Source of the DNA: Flavobacterium cutihirudinis
GTDB lineage: Bacteria; Bacteroidota; Bacteroidia; Flavobacteriales; Flavobacteriaceae
Direction: 5' to 3'
Assembly (NCBI RefSeq): GCF_003385895.1
Contig: NZ_QRDQ01000011.1
Coordinates: 248,001-312,000 of the forward strand
DNA: 64,000 bases
The position numbers were made by a program, and so were the translations under genes. The notes below the pieces were generated by a model. That model made no database searches. It was not told the DNA's origin and saw only the letters and a program-made list of their open reading frames with translations. Within the stretch, counting starts at the first letter, position 1, and every line of letters begins with the position of its first letter. Below, piece by piece: positions 1 to 8,716 of the stretch.

Positions 1-728
1 CCAAAACCGCCTCCGCTGCTTCTTCCAAGACTGCTTAAAAGAATTATATCCATAAGGCTAGGACCGCCACCTCCATTATTGCCTGAATTTCCTCCGCCGC
101 CTCCTTTATTTCGAGAAAGCAGAATTAATACAATAACAACAATTACTATAAAGGGTAAAATAGGAAAATCTTTTCCTTTTGTTTGTTTTCTTTCGCCTTT
201 AAATTTCCCTTTAAAAACATCAATTATAGCATCAGTTCCTTTATCAAGACCATTATAAAAACTTCCTGCTTTAAATTCCGGAATAATAATGTTTCTAATA
301 ATCGTTCCACCAATTCCTGCTGTTAAACGATCTTCAAGCCCGTAACCAGGATTAATAGCAATCTTCTTTTCGGCTTTCGCCAATAAAATTATTACACCGT
401 TATCATCTTTAGCAGTTCCGCCAATTCCCCAGGTTTGGCCCCATTTTGTTGCTAACTGACTAACATCTTCACCTTTTAAACTTTCAATTGTAATAATCAC
501 AATTTGTGTTGTAGTTGAATCTGAATAACGAATTAGTTTTTCTTCTAATTGTGCTTTCTCAGTTGAGCTTAAAATATTTGCATAATCATAAACCGAAGTT
601 TGAAAACTTGGTTTTTCCGGAATAGTAAATTGTGCAAAAAGGCAATTGGTAGTAAAAAAGGCAATTAATAGAAAGGATAATTGAAAGATTCCTTTTGAAT
701 TTGAGGTTTTGTTTTTGGAAATTTTCAT
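1..728 (-). CDS. TPM-domain membrane protein (YgcG-like), 3' end outside window
   Basis: The visible 242 codons show a signal peptide (about residues 1-33, ending LFAQ), a TPM domain (about 40-170, with VYDYANILS near its start and GYGLEDRLTAG later), one membrane segment (about 195-212, FIVIVVIVLILL) and a Gly/Ser-rich tail that runs off the window. This order is typical of YgcG-type proteins, whose biochemical role is uncertain despite the 'TPM phosphatase' name. The start is the ATG 3 nt after the stop of the upstream TPM gene, so the two are probably co-transcribed with lemA. A membrane-anchored envelope role is inference. Confidence 0.88.
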   Translation of the reverse strand, partial: MKISKNKTSNSKGIFQLSFLLIAFFTTNCLFAQFTIPEKPSFQTSVYDYANILSSTEKAQLEEKLIRYSDSTTTQIVIITIESLKGEDVSQLATKWGQTWGIGGTAKDDNGVIILLAKAEKKIAINPGYGLEDRLTAGIGGTIIRNIIIPEFKAGSFYNGLDKGTDAIIDVFKGKFKGERKQTKGKDFPILPFIVIVVIVLILLSRNKGGGGGNSGNNGGGGPSLMDIILLSSLGRSSGGGF

Positions 729-731
729 TAT

Positions 732-1169
732 TTATCCTTTTGAGATTTCGTTAGATAATTCGTTGGTGTCTCCTTCAGACCATGGAAAGTATTTTTTTAA
801 TTGTTCACCGGCATTCAAAATACCATCAACAATACCTTTTTTAAAATTTCCTGTCTTAAATTGTTCTACCATTTTGTCTTTGGTACAATCCCAAAAATCA
901 TCAGCTACAAGATCATTTATACCTTTATCTCCGCAGATTGCAAAGCTTTTATCTGCTACAGCAAAATAAAATAAAACACCATTTTTTTGTTGGGTTTCAT
1001 TCATTTTTAAATCATGAAAAACTTCTAAAGCCCTGTCAAAAGGAACTTTAGAAGTTGTCTGTTCTATATGAACTCTAATTTCGCCAGAAGTGTTTTTTTC
1101 AGCCACGCGAATAGCTTCAACAATTTCTTGTTCATCTTCTCTGGATAAAAAATCTTCTACTTGTGACAT
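732..1169 (-). CDS. TPM-domain protein, short soluble form
   Basis: This 145-residue protein is almost entirely one TPM domain. It starts with a helical stretch (EDEQEIVEAIRVAEKNTSGEIR), followed by GVLFYFAVADKSFAICGDKG and a C-terminal helix. No signal peptide or membrane segment is visible, unlike the next gene. LemA followed by two TPM proteins, one soluble-looking and one anchored, is a recurrent arrangement in Bacteroidota. The function is not established; membrane or envelope quality control is a guess from context. Confidence 0.85.
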   Translation of the reverse strand: MSQVEDFLSREDEQEIVEAIRVAEKNTSGEIRVHIEQTTSKVPFDRALEVFHDLKMNETQQKNGVLFYFAVADKSFAICGDKGINDLVADDFWDCTKDKMVEQFKTGNFKKGIVDGILNAGEQLKKYFPWSEGDTNELSNEISKG

Positions 1170-1190
1170 TGAAATGATTTTAGAGTTAAG

Positions 1191-1206
1191 TCCCGAAGCC
1201 TCGGGA
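1191..1206. repeat. small palindromic repeat TCCCGAAGCCTCGGGA
   Basis: A hairpin-forming 16-mer between lemA and the TPM gene, with TCCCGA/TCGGGA arms. The exact reverse complement occurs at 8638-8653, and related TCCCGA...TCGGGA palindromes occur at 28307 and 38225. Confidence 0.75.
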
Positions 1207-1233
1207 TAGATTTTAGATTGAAATAGTTCTTCC

Positions 1234-1824
1234 TTAGAATTTTACTTCAACTGGTTTGTCAGCTCCGGTAGAAGCCTCAAAGTATGGTTTTTCTTTAAGC
1301 CCATACATTCCTGCTAATATATTCCTTGGAAAAGTGTTGATATTATTGTTGTAAGGCTTAACTGCTTCATTAAAACGAGTTCTTGCTGTTAAGATTTGGT
1401 TTTCCGTACTAGCCAATTCGTCTTGTAACTTCATGAAACTTGCATCAGCTTTAAGATTTGGATACTGTTCAACACTTACCAATAGTTTTGATAGAGATGA
1501 TGAAACTCCTGATTGTGCCGAATTGAATGCCGCTAATTGTTCTGGAGTTACATTTGAAGGATCAATTGTAATTCCTGTTGCTTTTGCACGAGCTTCGATT
1601 ACAGCTGTTAAAGTACTTTGTTCATGTTGAGCATATCCCTTTACGGTACTTACTAAATTAGGAATAAGATCATTTCTTCTTTGATATGCAGTATTAACAT
1701 TTCCCCAACTTTCTTTAACGTCTTGGTCAAGTGTTACTGCTGTGTTATAAATGCCACTTGCCCAGCTATATAATCCAATAACTATTACAGCTACAACTCC
1801 AAGAATTATTAAACCTTTTTTCAT
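1234..1824 (-). CDS. lemA: LemA family protein
   Basis: This 196-residue protein has one N-terminal membrane segment (about residues 4-23, GLIILGVVAVIVIGLYSWA) and then a long helical region with the family's hallmark stretch DVKESWGNVNTAYQRRNDLI. Later blocks include PNLVSTVKGYA and a C-terminal FPRNILAGMYGLKEKPYFE. The length is normal for LemA. It lies between the MerR gene and two TPM-domain genes, all on the minus strand, the usual LemA-TPM partnership. The molecular function of LemA is not firmly known; an envelope role is inferred from its anchor and neighbours. Confidence 0.93.
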   Translation of the reverse strand: MKKGLIILGVVAVIVIGLYSWASGIYNTAVTLDQDVKESWGNVNTAYQRRNDLIPNLVSTVKGYAQHEQSTLTAVIEARAKATGITIDPSNVTPEQLAAFNSAQSGVSSSLSKLLVSVEQYPNLKADASFMKLQDELASTENQILTARTRFNEAVKPYNNNINTFPRNILAGMYGLKEKPYFEASTGADKPVEVKF

Positions 1825-1858
1825 ATTTGTTTTAATTTAAGTTTATTTATATTTTTAA

Positions 1859-2191
1859 TTACAATTCGTTTTTTATATCTATTAATTGTGTTTTTATGGA
1901 CTCTAATTTACGTATTATTTCGAATTTATCTAATGTTTTCTTCTGTCCTTCTTTTAAATGCGTTTTAGCGCCCTCAAGGGTAAAACCTCTTTCTTTTACC
2001 AAATGATAGATCAACTGAAGATTAGTAACATCTTCCGGTGTAAACATTCGATTGCCTTTGGCGTTCTTTTTTGGTTTCAGGATATCAAATTCACTGTCCC
2101 AAAATCGTATCAAGGATGCATTGACATTAAAAGCTTTGGCAACTTCGCCAATGCTGTAATATCTTTTATCTTTTGAAAGCTCGATATGCAT
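1859..2191 (-). CDS. MerR-family transcriptional regulator, short
   Basis: This 110-residue protein has an N-terminal MerR winged-helix DNA-binding domain (about residues 10-78: YYSIGEVAKAFNVNASLIRFWDSEF, then the wing with KKNAKGNRMFTPEDV) and a short coiled-coil-like tail (about 85-110). There is no ligand-binding domain and no conserved Cys cluster, so metal or redox sensing is unlikely. It starts 46 nt after the M23 peptidase gene and precedes lemA by 34 nt. The compact MerR form next to an M23 peptidase is common in Flavobacteriia; its targets are unknown. Confidence 0.9.
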   Translation of the reverse strand: MHIELSKDKRYYSIGEVAKAFNVNASLIRFWDSEFDILKPKKNAKGNRMFTPEDVTNLQLIYHLVKERGFTLEGAKTHLKEGQKKTLDKFEIIRKLESIKTQLIDIKNEL

Positions 2192-2237
2192 GTTTTTGTA
2201 TTTCTAATTTATTTCAAAAATAACACTTTTTATAGTA

Positions 2238-3215
2238 TTAATCTAACGATTGGTTTTCTTGATTTGCCATATGTGAAATTGCGACATATTCGGCAGCAGA
2301 AATATTTCCGTAATAAAAATTCAGCGGATTTACGACTTTTCCGTCTTTATGTACTTCATAATGGCAATGCGGCCCTTCAGATCTTCCTGTACTTCCAACA
2401 TAACCAATAACATCACCTCTTTTAACACGTTGCCCGGGCCTGCAATTGTATTTACTTAAATGAGCGTACAAACTTTCATATCCAAAACCGTGTCGGATTA
2501 CCACATGGTTTCCAAATCCTGAAGCCGAATTATCTGCACGATCGACAACACCATCTCCAGTGGCAAAAACAGGAGCACCAGTGTTTGCCGTAAAATCCAT
2601 TCCGTTGTGCATTTTGCGTACTTTCGTGAAAGGATCAAGACGATAACCAAAACCAGAAGCAACACGTTTTAAATTTTCATTTTGAACTGGCTGTATTGCC
2701 GGAATTGCCAATAGTAAATTTCCTTTTGCACTGGCTAACTTCAATATTTCATCTAAAGATTTGGATTGAATGGCCAATTCTTTTGAAAGTTTGTCAATTC
2801 GTTTGGTTGTGTTCATAACCAATTGCGAATTATTATATCCTTCTAATTTTTTATATCTTTTTGGATCTCTGAAGCCTTCTTTACGAATAGAATCCGGGAT
2901 TTCGGTTTTATTAAAATAAACGCGATAAATATTATTGTCTCTCTCTTCTAATGCTTCGGTAACATCATCAATTTCGTCCATTTTTTTATTCAAAATAGCA
3001 TATTGCAGTTTCAAATTTTCAATCTCTCGGGCCTGCAAACGATCTTTTGGTGTTTCAAAATAGGAAGTGTTAATTAAAAGAACAAAAATTAAAAAACCAA
3101 ACAATGCTGAAGCCACTAAAAACAACAATGCATAGCCAAATTTTGCCCTTTTTCTGGTTTTAATTTTTGTATAAGCCAGATTTTCTGAGTCGTAATAATA
3201 TTTTACTTTCGCCAT
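2238..3215 (-). CDS. M23 (LytM/lysostaphin-type) peptidase, membrane-anchored
   Basis: This 325-residue protein has an N-terminal cytoplasmic stub, one membrane segment (about 28-50), a helical or coiled-coil region (about 55-165) and a C-terminal M23 domain (about 180-300). Zinc and catalytic residues are in place: H203 and D207 in HNGMD, H252 in YAHLS, and H283/H285 in HCH. It is therefore predicted to be an active peptidoglycan endopeptidase facing the periplasm. The long coiled-coil spacer resembles the MepM/EnvC-type layout. It is the first gene of the minus-strand cluster running to lemA and the TPM genes. Confidence 0.93.
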   Translation of the reverse strand: MAKVKYYYDSENLAYTKIKTRKRAKFGYALLFLVASALFGFLIFVLLINTSYFETPKDRLQAREIENLKLQYAILNKKMDEIDDVTEALEERDNNIYRVYFNKTEIPDSIRKEGFRDPKRYKKLEGYNNSQLVMNTTKRIDKLSKELAIQSKSLDEILKLASAKGNLLLAIPAIQPVQNENLKRVASGFGYRLDPFTKVRKMHNGMDFTANTGAPVFATGDGVVDRADNSASGFGNHVVIRHGFGYESLYAHLSKYNCRPGQRVKRGDVIGYVGSTGRSEGPHCHYEVHKDGKVVNPLNFYYGNISAAEYVAISHMANQENQSLD

Positions 3216-3319
3216 ATTTTAAAATACGCTATTTTTGCAGCTTGTAAAATAAGTTAGTCGAACAAAATTAGTAAATGTTTCAGTTGTCCGACGCTTTTTT
3301 TCAAGAATTAAACTAATTA

Positions 3320-3451
3320 GATAATGTGTCAATTTGATAATTAGATAATGTATTAAAAACGAAATTTATTGTTTTGAATTTTAAGTTTTTAATTAAAATT
3401 TTCTAATAATCACATTTTCAGATTGATGAATTATCTAATTGACACATTATC
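3320..3451. repeat. inverted repeat upstream of alaS
   Basis: Two 15-base arms, GATAATGTGTCAATT at 3320-3334 and its exact complement at 3437-3451, lie between the divergent M23 peptidase and alaS genes. Each is flanked by further AT-rich 'ATTAGATAAT' matter. It is probably an interspersed repeat rather than an operator. I see no unambiguous TTG/TAnnTTTG promoter for alaS here. Confidence 0.6.
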
Positions 3452-3472
3452 AAATTATCGCATTAACAAAAT

Positions 3473-6103
3473 ATGAAATCACAAGACGTACGTAAACAAT
3501 TTTTAGATTTTTTTGAGAGCAAAGGACATACAATCGTTCCTTCAGCTCCTATTGTACTTAAAGACGATCCAACCTTAATGTTCAACAACTCGGGAATGGC
3601 CCAGTTTAAAGAATTTTTCTTAGGGAACGGAACGCCAAAAAGTCCAAGAATCGCCGATACGCAAAAATGTCTTCGTGTTTCAGGAAAACATAATGATCTT
3701 GAAGAAGTGGGTATCGATACGTATCACCACACGATGTTTGAGATGTTAGGGAACTGGTCTTTTGGAGACTATTTCAAAAAAGAAGCAATCAACTGGGCTT
3801 GGGAACTATTGACAGAAGTTTATAAAATACCGAAAGAGAACCTTTATGTTTCTGTTTTTGAAGGAAGCAAAGAAGATAATGTTCCTTTTGACCAAGAGGC
3901 TTGGGATATTTGGAAAACATTAATTGACGAAGACCGAATTATTCTTGGAAATAAAAAAGATAATTTCTGGGAAATGGGAGACCAAGGACCATGCGGACCT
4001 TGTTCTGAAATTCACGTTGATTTACGTACACCAGAAGAGAAAGCTGAAGTTTCTGGAAAAAGTTTGGTAAACAACGATCACCCGCAAGTAGTTGAAATCT
4101 GGAATAATGTATTCATGGAATTCAACCGTAAAGCGGATGGTTCTCTTGAAAAACTTCCTGCACAACACGTTGACACCGGAATGGGATTTGAGCGTTTGTG
4201 TATGGCTTTACAAGGAAAAACATCAAACTATGACACTGATGTTTTCATGCCTTTAATTAGAGAAATCGAGACTATTACAGGAGCAAAATATACTGTTAAA
4301 GCTTCAAACGAAGCAGAAGATAAAGTAAATATCGCAATTCGTGTTGTAGCAGATCACGTTCGTGCAGTAGCTTTCGCTATTGCTGACGGACAATTGCCAT
4401 CTAATACAGGAGCTGGATATGTAATTCGTAGAATTTTGCGTCGTGCAATTCGTTACGGATTTACGTTCTTAAATACTAAAGAGCCTTTTATTTATAAATT
4501 GGTTGAAACTTTAAGCGAGCAAATGGGAGATTCTTTCCCAGAAATCAGAACGCAAAAAGCACTTTGTTCAAATGTTATACGTGAAGAAGAAAACTCTTTT
4601 TTACGTACGCTAGATCAAGGTTTGATTCTTTTAGATGCTGTAATTTTAAATAATACTGGTGATACAATCGATGGTAAAAAAGCATTTGAATTGTATGATA
4701 CTTACGGTTTCCCAATCGATTTAACGGCTTTGATTCTTTCTGAAAAAGGATTGAAATTAGATGAAGCTGGATTCCAGGAACAATTACAATTGCAAAAAGA
4801 AAGATCTCGTGCGGCATCAAAAGTAACAGCTGGAGATTGGAATGTAATTGTTGAAGATGATATTCAGGAATTTGTTGGATATGACAGATTATCACAACAA
4901 GTAAAAATCACTAAATACCGTAGAGTTGATAGTGTAAAAGATGGTGAAATCTACCAATTAGTTTTCAATGCAACTCCGTTTTACGGAGAAAGCGGAGGAC
5001 AAACTGGTGATAAAGGTTATTTAGAATCTCAAAACGGAGATATCATTTACATTATTGATACGAAGAAAGAAAACAACCAAACGATCCATTTAACACAATC
5101 GTTGCCAGAAAATATTACAGCAACTTTTAATGCGGTTGTTGATGCAAATCAAAGAGCTAAAACTTCGTCAAATCATTCGGCTACGCATTTATTGCACCAA
5201 GGTTTACGTAAGATTTTAGGAACGCACATCGAGCAAAAAGGTTCGATGGTAAGAAATGCTTCTTTACGTTTTGACTTTTCTCACTTCTCTAAAGTTTCTG
5301 ATGAAGAATTAGTAGAAGTAGAAAACTTTGTAAATGCAAGGATTCGCGAGAGTTTACCATTAATCGAGAAAAGAGCAATTCCAAAAGAACAAGCTCTTGA
5401 AGATGGAGCAATTGCTTTATTTGGAGAGAAATACGGTGATTTAGTTCGTACCATTAAATTTGGTGATTCTGTTGAGTTATGCGGAGGAACACACGTTGCA
5501 AATACATCTGATATCTGGCATTTCAAAATTGTTTCTGAAGGAGCTGTTGCGGCAGGAATTAGAAGAATTGAAGCGATTACAAGCGAAGCTGCTAAAGAAT
5601 ATTTTGAGTCTCAGGCAGTTTCTTTAACTGAAATTAAAGAAGCGCTTAAAAATGCTCAAGATCCTGTAAAATCGATTTTGGCTTTACAAGACGAAAATGC
5701 TCAGTTGAAAAAACAATTAGAAGCTTTATTGAAAGATAAAGCTAAAAATATGAAAGCTGATTTGGCTAAAGAATTACAAGAAATCAATGGCGTTCAGTTC
5801 TTAGCAAAACAAGTAGATTTAAATCCGGAAGGAGCAAAAGATTTGGCATACGAATTAGGAAATTCTTATAATAACTTATTTGTTGTTTTCGCAACTGCTC
5901 ATGAAGGAAAACCAATGTTGACTTGCTATATCTCTAAAGAAATTGTAGCTGAGAAAAGCCTAAACGCAGGACAAGTTGTTCGCGAATTAGGAAAATATAT
6001 CCAAGGTGGAGGGGGCGGTCAGCCTTTCTTCGCAACTGCTGGTGGTAAAAATGTTGACGGAATTGCTGAGGCTTTGGCTAAAGCGGTAGATTTCGTGAAG
6101 TAA
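3473..6103 (+). CDS. alaS: alanine--tRNA ligase
   Basis: This 876-residue class II synthetase charges tRNA-Ala and deacylates mischarged Ser/Gly-tRNA. The start MKSQDVRKQFLDFFESKGH is the family N-terminus. The catalytic core has FNNSGMAQFKEFFLG and GDQGPCGPCSEIH, and the tRNA-binding region has RVVADHVRAVAFAIADG. The editing site has H568 and H572 in HSATH and C670 and H674 in CGGTH. The C-Ala domain ends with the Gly-rich GGGGGQPFFATAGG motif. The length is normal. It is followed by a hairpin and T-run that also form the left end of the GxxExxY cassette. Confidence 0.99.
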   Translation: MKSQDVRKQFLDFFESKGHTIVPSAPIVLKDDPTLMFNNSGMAQFKEFFLGNGTPKSPRIADTQKCLRVSGKHNDLEEVGIDTYHHTMFEMLGNWSFGDYFKKEAINWAWELLTEVYKIPKENLYVSVFEGSKEDNVPFDQEAWDIWKTLIDEDRIILGNKKDNFWEMGDQGPCGPCSEIHVDLRTPEEKAEVSGKSLVNNDHPQVVEIWNNVFMEFNRKADGSLEKLPAQHVDTGMGFERLCMALQGKTSNYDTDVFMPLIREIETITGAKYTVKASNEAEDKVNIAIRVVADHVRAVAFAIADGQLPSNTGAGYVIRRILRRAIRYGFTFLNTKEPFIYKLVETLSEQMGDSFPEIRTQKALCSNVIREEENSFLRTLDQGLILLDAVILNNTGDTIDGKKAFELYDTYGFPIDLTALILSEKGLKLDEAGFQEQLQLQKERSRAASKVTAGDWNVIVEDDIQEFVGYDRLSQQVKITKYRRVDSVKDGEIYQLVFNATPFYGESGGQTGDKGYLESQNGDIIYIIDTKKENNQTIHLTQSLPENITATFNAVVDANQRAKTSSNHSATHLLHQGLRKILGTHIEQKGSMVRNASLRFDFSHFSKVSDEELVEVENFVNARIRESLPLIEKRAIPKEQALEDGAIALFGEKYGDLVRTIKFGDSVELCGGTHVANTSDIWHFKIVSEGAVAAGIRRIEAITSEAAKEYFESQAVSLTEIKEALKNAQDPVKSILALQDENAQLKKQLEALLKDKAKNMKADLAKELQEINGVQFLAKQVDLNPEGAKDLAYELGNSYNNLFVVFATAHEGKPMLTCYISKEIVAEKSLNAGQVVRELGKYIQGGGGGQPFFATAGGKNVDGIAEALAKAVDFVK

Positions 6104-6110
6104 AGATTTT

Positions 6111-6160
6111 AATCTCGCAAAGACGCAGAGTCGCAAAGTTTATTTTTAAGCTTTGCGACT
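6111..6160 (+). repeat. left copy of cassette repeat (also alaS terminator hairpin)
   Basis: This copy begins AATCTCGCAAAG and contains an internal 10-bp stem, AGTCGCAAAG (6129-6138) with CTTTGCGACT (6151-6160), followed by eight Ts to about 6168. It can therefore act as the rho-independent terminator of alaS. It matches 6700-6749 in inverted orientation at 49 of 50 positions. Confidence 0.85.
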
Positions 6161-6216
6161 TTTTTTTGCTTTAATTTAATTGTTAAGGTTTTGTTTGTGA
6201 TGTCGATCATATTTTT

Positions 6217-6250
6217 AATCTCGCAAAGTCGCAGAGTCGCCAAGTTTTTT
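6217..6250 (+). repeat. partial direct copy of cassette repeat
   Basis: It repeats the first part of the 6111-6160 sequence (AATCTCGCAAAGTCGCAGAG, then TCGCCAAG) and diverges after about 28 bases into a T-run. It lies 41 nt upstream of the GxxExxY start and shares the 'T' variant at base 13 with the right-hand copy. Confidence 0.8.
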
Positions 6251-6290
6251 AAATTTTATTTTTGTAAGTTTATACTTTAAATTTTAAAAA

Positions 6291-6668
6291 ATGACTGAGA
6301 ATGAAATTTCAGCTGTTGTGGTTGATGTTTGTTATAAAATACATGTAAAATTAGGGCCGGGATTATTGGAATCAGTTTATGAAGCAATTTTACATCATGA
6401 ATTAACTAAGAGAGGATTAAGTATAGAAAGACAAAAAACTTTGCCCGTTATTTGGGATCAAATAAATCTGGATATCGGTTTTCGAGCTGATTTAATAGTT
6501 GAAAACAAAGTAATTCTAGAGATTAAATCAATTGAGCAATTGACAGATATCCATGCAAAACAACTTCTTACGTATCTCAAAATTACAAAAATGAAATTAG
6601 GTTTGCTTATAAACTTTAATGTACCAATTATCAAATTCGGGATAAAAAGAGTAGTTTCAAATCTTTAG
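6291..6668 (+). CDS. GxxExxY protein, PD-(D/E)XK nuclease-like
   Basis: This 125-residue protein carries the family signature G24-LL-E27-SV-Y30 and a PD-(D/E)XK-type core: D67 in RADLIV, then E77 and K79 in LEIKS, with a following Gln (Q91) in a helix. The fold is known in nucleases and related DNA-processing enzymes, but no activity has been assigned to this family to my knowledge. It is a single gene preceded by a partial repeat and bounded by 50-bp inverted repeats, with no operon partners. The start ATGACTGAGAATG is the first in frame, with AT-rich sequence ahead of it. The identification is strong; the function is unknown. Confidence 0.92.
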   Translation: MTENEISAVVVDVCYKIHVKLGPGLLESVYEAILHHELTKRGLSIERQKTLPVIWDQINLDIGFRADLIVENKVILEIKSIEQLTDIHAKQLLTYLKITKMKLGLLINFNVPIIKFGIKRVVSNL

Positions 6669-6699
6669 TAAAACACTTAAAAGCTTAAATAAAAAACAG

Positions 6700-6749
6700 A
6701 GTCGCAAAGCTTAAAAATAAACTTTGCGACTCTGCGACTTTGCGAGATT
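6700..6749 (-). repeat. right (inverted) copy of cassette repeat
   Basis: Read on the minus strand it matches 6111-6160 at 49 of 50 positions, including the internal stem, which continues three more bases as CTG. It lies 12 nt from the stop of the convergent ABC transporter gene and lacks the T-run of the left copy. Confidence 0.85.
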
Positions 6750-6761
6750 CTTTACGCGCAA

Positions 6762-8507
6762 TTATTTTCTTTCGCCAATCTGCTGGCGCCACATCGCATA
6801 ATAAAGTCCTTTTTCAACAATCAAATCATCATGTTTACCTTGCTCGATGATTTTACCTTGTTCAAGAACGAAAATCCTATCAGCATGCATAACAGTTGAC
6901 AAACGGTGCGCAATTAAAACTGTAATTCTATTTTTATCAGATATATTTCTAATTGTAGCGTTGATCTCTTCTTCCGTAATAGAATCCAGCGCCGAAGTTG
7001 CTTCATCAAAAATCAATAAATTCGGGTTTCTAAGGATCGCTCTTGCAATAGATAAACGTTGTTTTTCTCCACCCGAAACTTTTATTCCGCCTTCGCCGAT
7101 TGTGGTGTTTAAACCATCTTCTGCGCGTCTCAAAAGTTTATCACAGCTTGCACGTTTTAAAGCGTCATATAAATCTTCGTCGGTTGCATTTGGTTTTACA
7201 AACAAAAGATTTTCACGGATTGTTCCAGAGAATAATTGTGCATCTTGCGTAACAAAACCCAATTGTTTTCTTAAATCCAATAAATCAATTTCTGTTGAGT
7301 CAATGTCGTTATAAAAAACCTGACCTTCAGCCGGTGTATATAATCCAACCAATAATTTTACTAAAGTCGTTTTCCCGGAACCTGACGGCCCAACAAAAGC
7401 TACAGTTTGACCTTGCTTGATTTCGAAATTAATATTTTCGACCGCTTTAAATTTAGCAGTTTTATGTTTGAAACTTACGTTAGAAAAAAGTAAAGATTGA
7501 ATTGCACCAACATGTTTTGGGTTTTTTGGACGAAATTCTTTAGGAGCACTCAATAAGGTTTTGAAGTTTTCCATTGAAACTTTTGTTTCATTTACAGTAA
7601 TTATAAAGTTTCCAAGTTCCTGTAACGGACCAAAAATGAAAAAAGTAAAGAAAACCATTGTCAATAAATCACCCACAATAATTTTTCCTCCAAATAAGAA
7701 ATAATACAAAGTAAACACAACGCAGGTTCTTAAAAAGTGGACTGTTGTTCCTTGAATAAAACTTAAACTTCTGATATAGCGTACTTTCTCTAATTCAAGA
7801 TGCAAAATTTTGAAAGTATTCAAGTTCAAACGCTTTTCTTCCTGATACGTCAAACCAAGACTTTTTACTAATTCAATATTTCGTAAACTCTCAGTTGTTG
7901 AACCCGCTAAAGCATTTGTTTGATTCACGATTTTTTTCGAAACAACTTTGATTTTTTTACCCAAATAAGAGCTTACCAAAGCAATAATTGGTGCCGTTAT
8001 TAAAAAGATAAGTGAAATACGAAAATCAATTCGGGCAACGTACACAATTACAAAAATGAATCCGATGATGGTTTGAAAAATTAAAGAAATCGAAAGTGTA
8101 ATCAATTTCTCCGAATCAGAACGTACTTTGGTTAATTTGCTTAAAGTTTCCCCGCTTCGTTGATCTTCAAATTCGGCATAAGGCAAGTCTAGCGATTTTT
8201 TAATTCCGTCAGTATACATCTGAGCTCCGGTTCTCTGAATCACGATATTGGTAAAGTAATCTTGAAAATTTTTGGTAATTCTGGAAATCATCGCAGCGCC
8301 AAGAGAAAGCCCAAGCCAAAAAGAAAGCGATCTAATAAAACCAGTTGCATTACCATCGTATTTGTGAAGCCCAACCCCACAATCCTGCATTAATTTACCG
8401 GTAATGATAGAGTCTGATAGACTGAAACAAATGTTTATTGAGGCCATAATCAAAGCAAAAAGCAAAAGCATTTTGTGTTTGATTATATAAGAATATAATA
8501 ATTTCAT
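6762..8507 (-). CDS. ABC transporter, fused permease and ATPase (exporter type)
   Basis: This 581-residue half-transporter has six membrane helices in the first ~310 residues and a C-terminal nucleotide-binding domain. The domain shows Walker A GPSGSGKT, Q-loop near GFVTQDAQLFSG, signature VSGGEKQR, Walker B LLIFDEAT and H-loop IAHRLST. It resembles MsbA/multidrug-type exporters that work as dimers in the inner membrane; the substrate cannot be told from sequence. It stands alone. Upstream at 8534-8541 a minus-strand TACTTTTG matches the -7 element of Bacteroidota promoters, though no clear -33 TTG is present. Confidence 0.93.
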   Translation of the reverse strand: MKLLYSYIIKHKMLLLFALIMASINICFSLSDSIITGKLMQDCGVGLHKYDGNATGFIRSLSFWLGLSLGAAMISRITKNFQDYFTNIVIQRTGAQMYTDGIKKSLDLPYAEFEDQRSGETLSKLTKVRSDSEKLITLSISLIFQTIIGFIFVIVYVARIDFRISLIFLITAPIIALVSSYLGKKIKVVSKKIVNQTNALAGSTTESLRNIELVKSLGLTYQEEKRLNLNTFKILHLELEKVRYIRSLSFIQGTTVHFLRTCVVFTLYYFLFGGKIIVGDLLTMVFFTFFIFGPLQELGNFIITVNETKVSMENFKTLLSAPKEFRPKNPKHVGAIQSLLFSNVSFKHKTAKFKAVENINFEIKQGQTVAFVGPSGSGKTTLVKLLVGLYTPAEGQVFYNDIDSTEIDLLDLRKQLGFVTQDAQLFSGTIRENLLFVKPNATDEDLYDALKRASCDKLLRRAEDGLNTTIGEGGIKVSGGEKQRLSIARAILRNPNLLIFDEATSALDSITEEEINATIRNISDKNRITVLIAHRLSTVMHADRIFVLEQGKIIEQGKHDDLIVEKGLYYAMWRQQIGERK

Positions 8508-8637
8508 AGGATTTTTTAGAAAAGTGGAAGATGCAAAAGTAAGGAATTGTTTTAGTTTGTGAAGTTGGTTTTTGTTATTAAAAATGTAATTTTTTATATA
8601 GTTGCTTTGGTTTTAGAAAATTCACGCAAAGTTGCAG

Positions 8638-8653
8638 TCCCGAGGCTTCGGGA
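8638..8653. repeat. small palindromic repeat TCCCGAGGCTTCGGGA, nested in another repeat
   Basis: It is the exact reverse complement of 1191-1206. It sits inside a 'CACGCAAAGTTGCAG...GCAAAGTTTTT' sequence that resembles the alaS-side cassette repeat, as if the palindrome had entered a pre-existing copy. Confidence 0.7.
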
Positions 8654-8716
8654 GCAAAGTTTTTATTTTTTTAATTAAGTTCAGGATTTCTTTAACTTTG
8701 TTTCAAATTTTAAGCA

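Larger units (their letters stand above)
6111..6749. mobile_element. candidate repeat-bounded cassette carrying a GxxExxY nuclease-like gene
   Basis: A 50-base sequence at 6111-6160 recurs as an inverted copy at 6700-6749 with a single mismatch (base 13, A versus T). A shorter direct copy lies at 6217-6250. Between the outer copies is exactly one gene, the GxxExxY protein. The whole unit (639 bp) sits in the convergent gap between alaS and an ABC exporter gene. Outside the arms, GTAAAG (6100-6105) and CTTTAC (6750-6755) continue the inversion after a 5-base offset. No transposase and no clear target-site duplication is visible. Treating this as a unit is inference; the repeats themselves are directly visible. 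Confidence 0.6.

Noticed and set aside
3216..3472. T-box or riboswitch upstream of alaS
   Set aside because: No T-box motif, no specifier loop and no terminator/antiterminator pair; the structure is a simple inverted repeat.
6111..6749. CRISPR-like direct repeats near alaS
   Set aside because: Only two direct copies, one of them partial, plus one inverted copy; no regular spacers and no cas genes.
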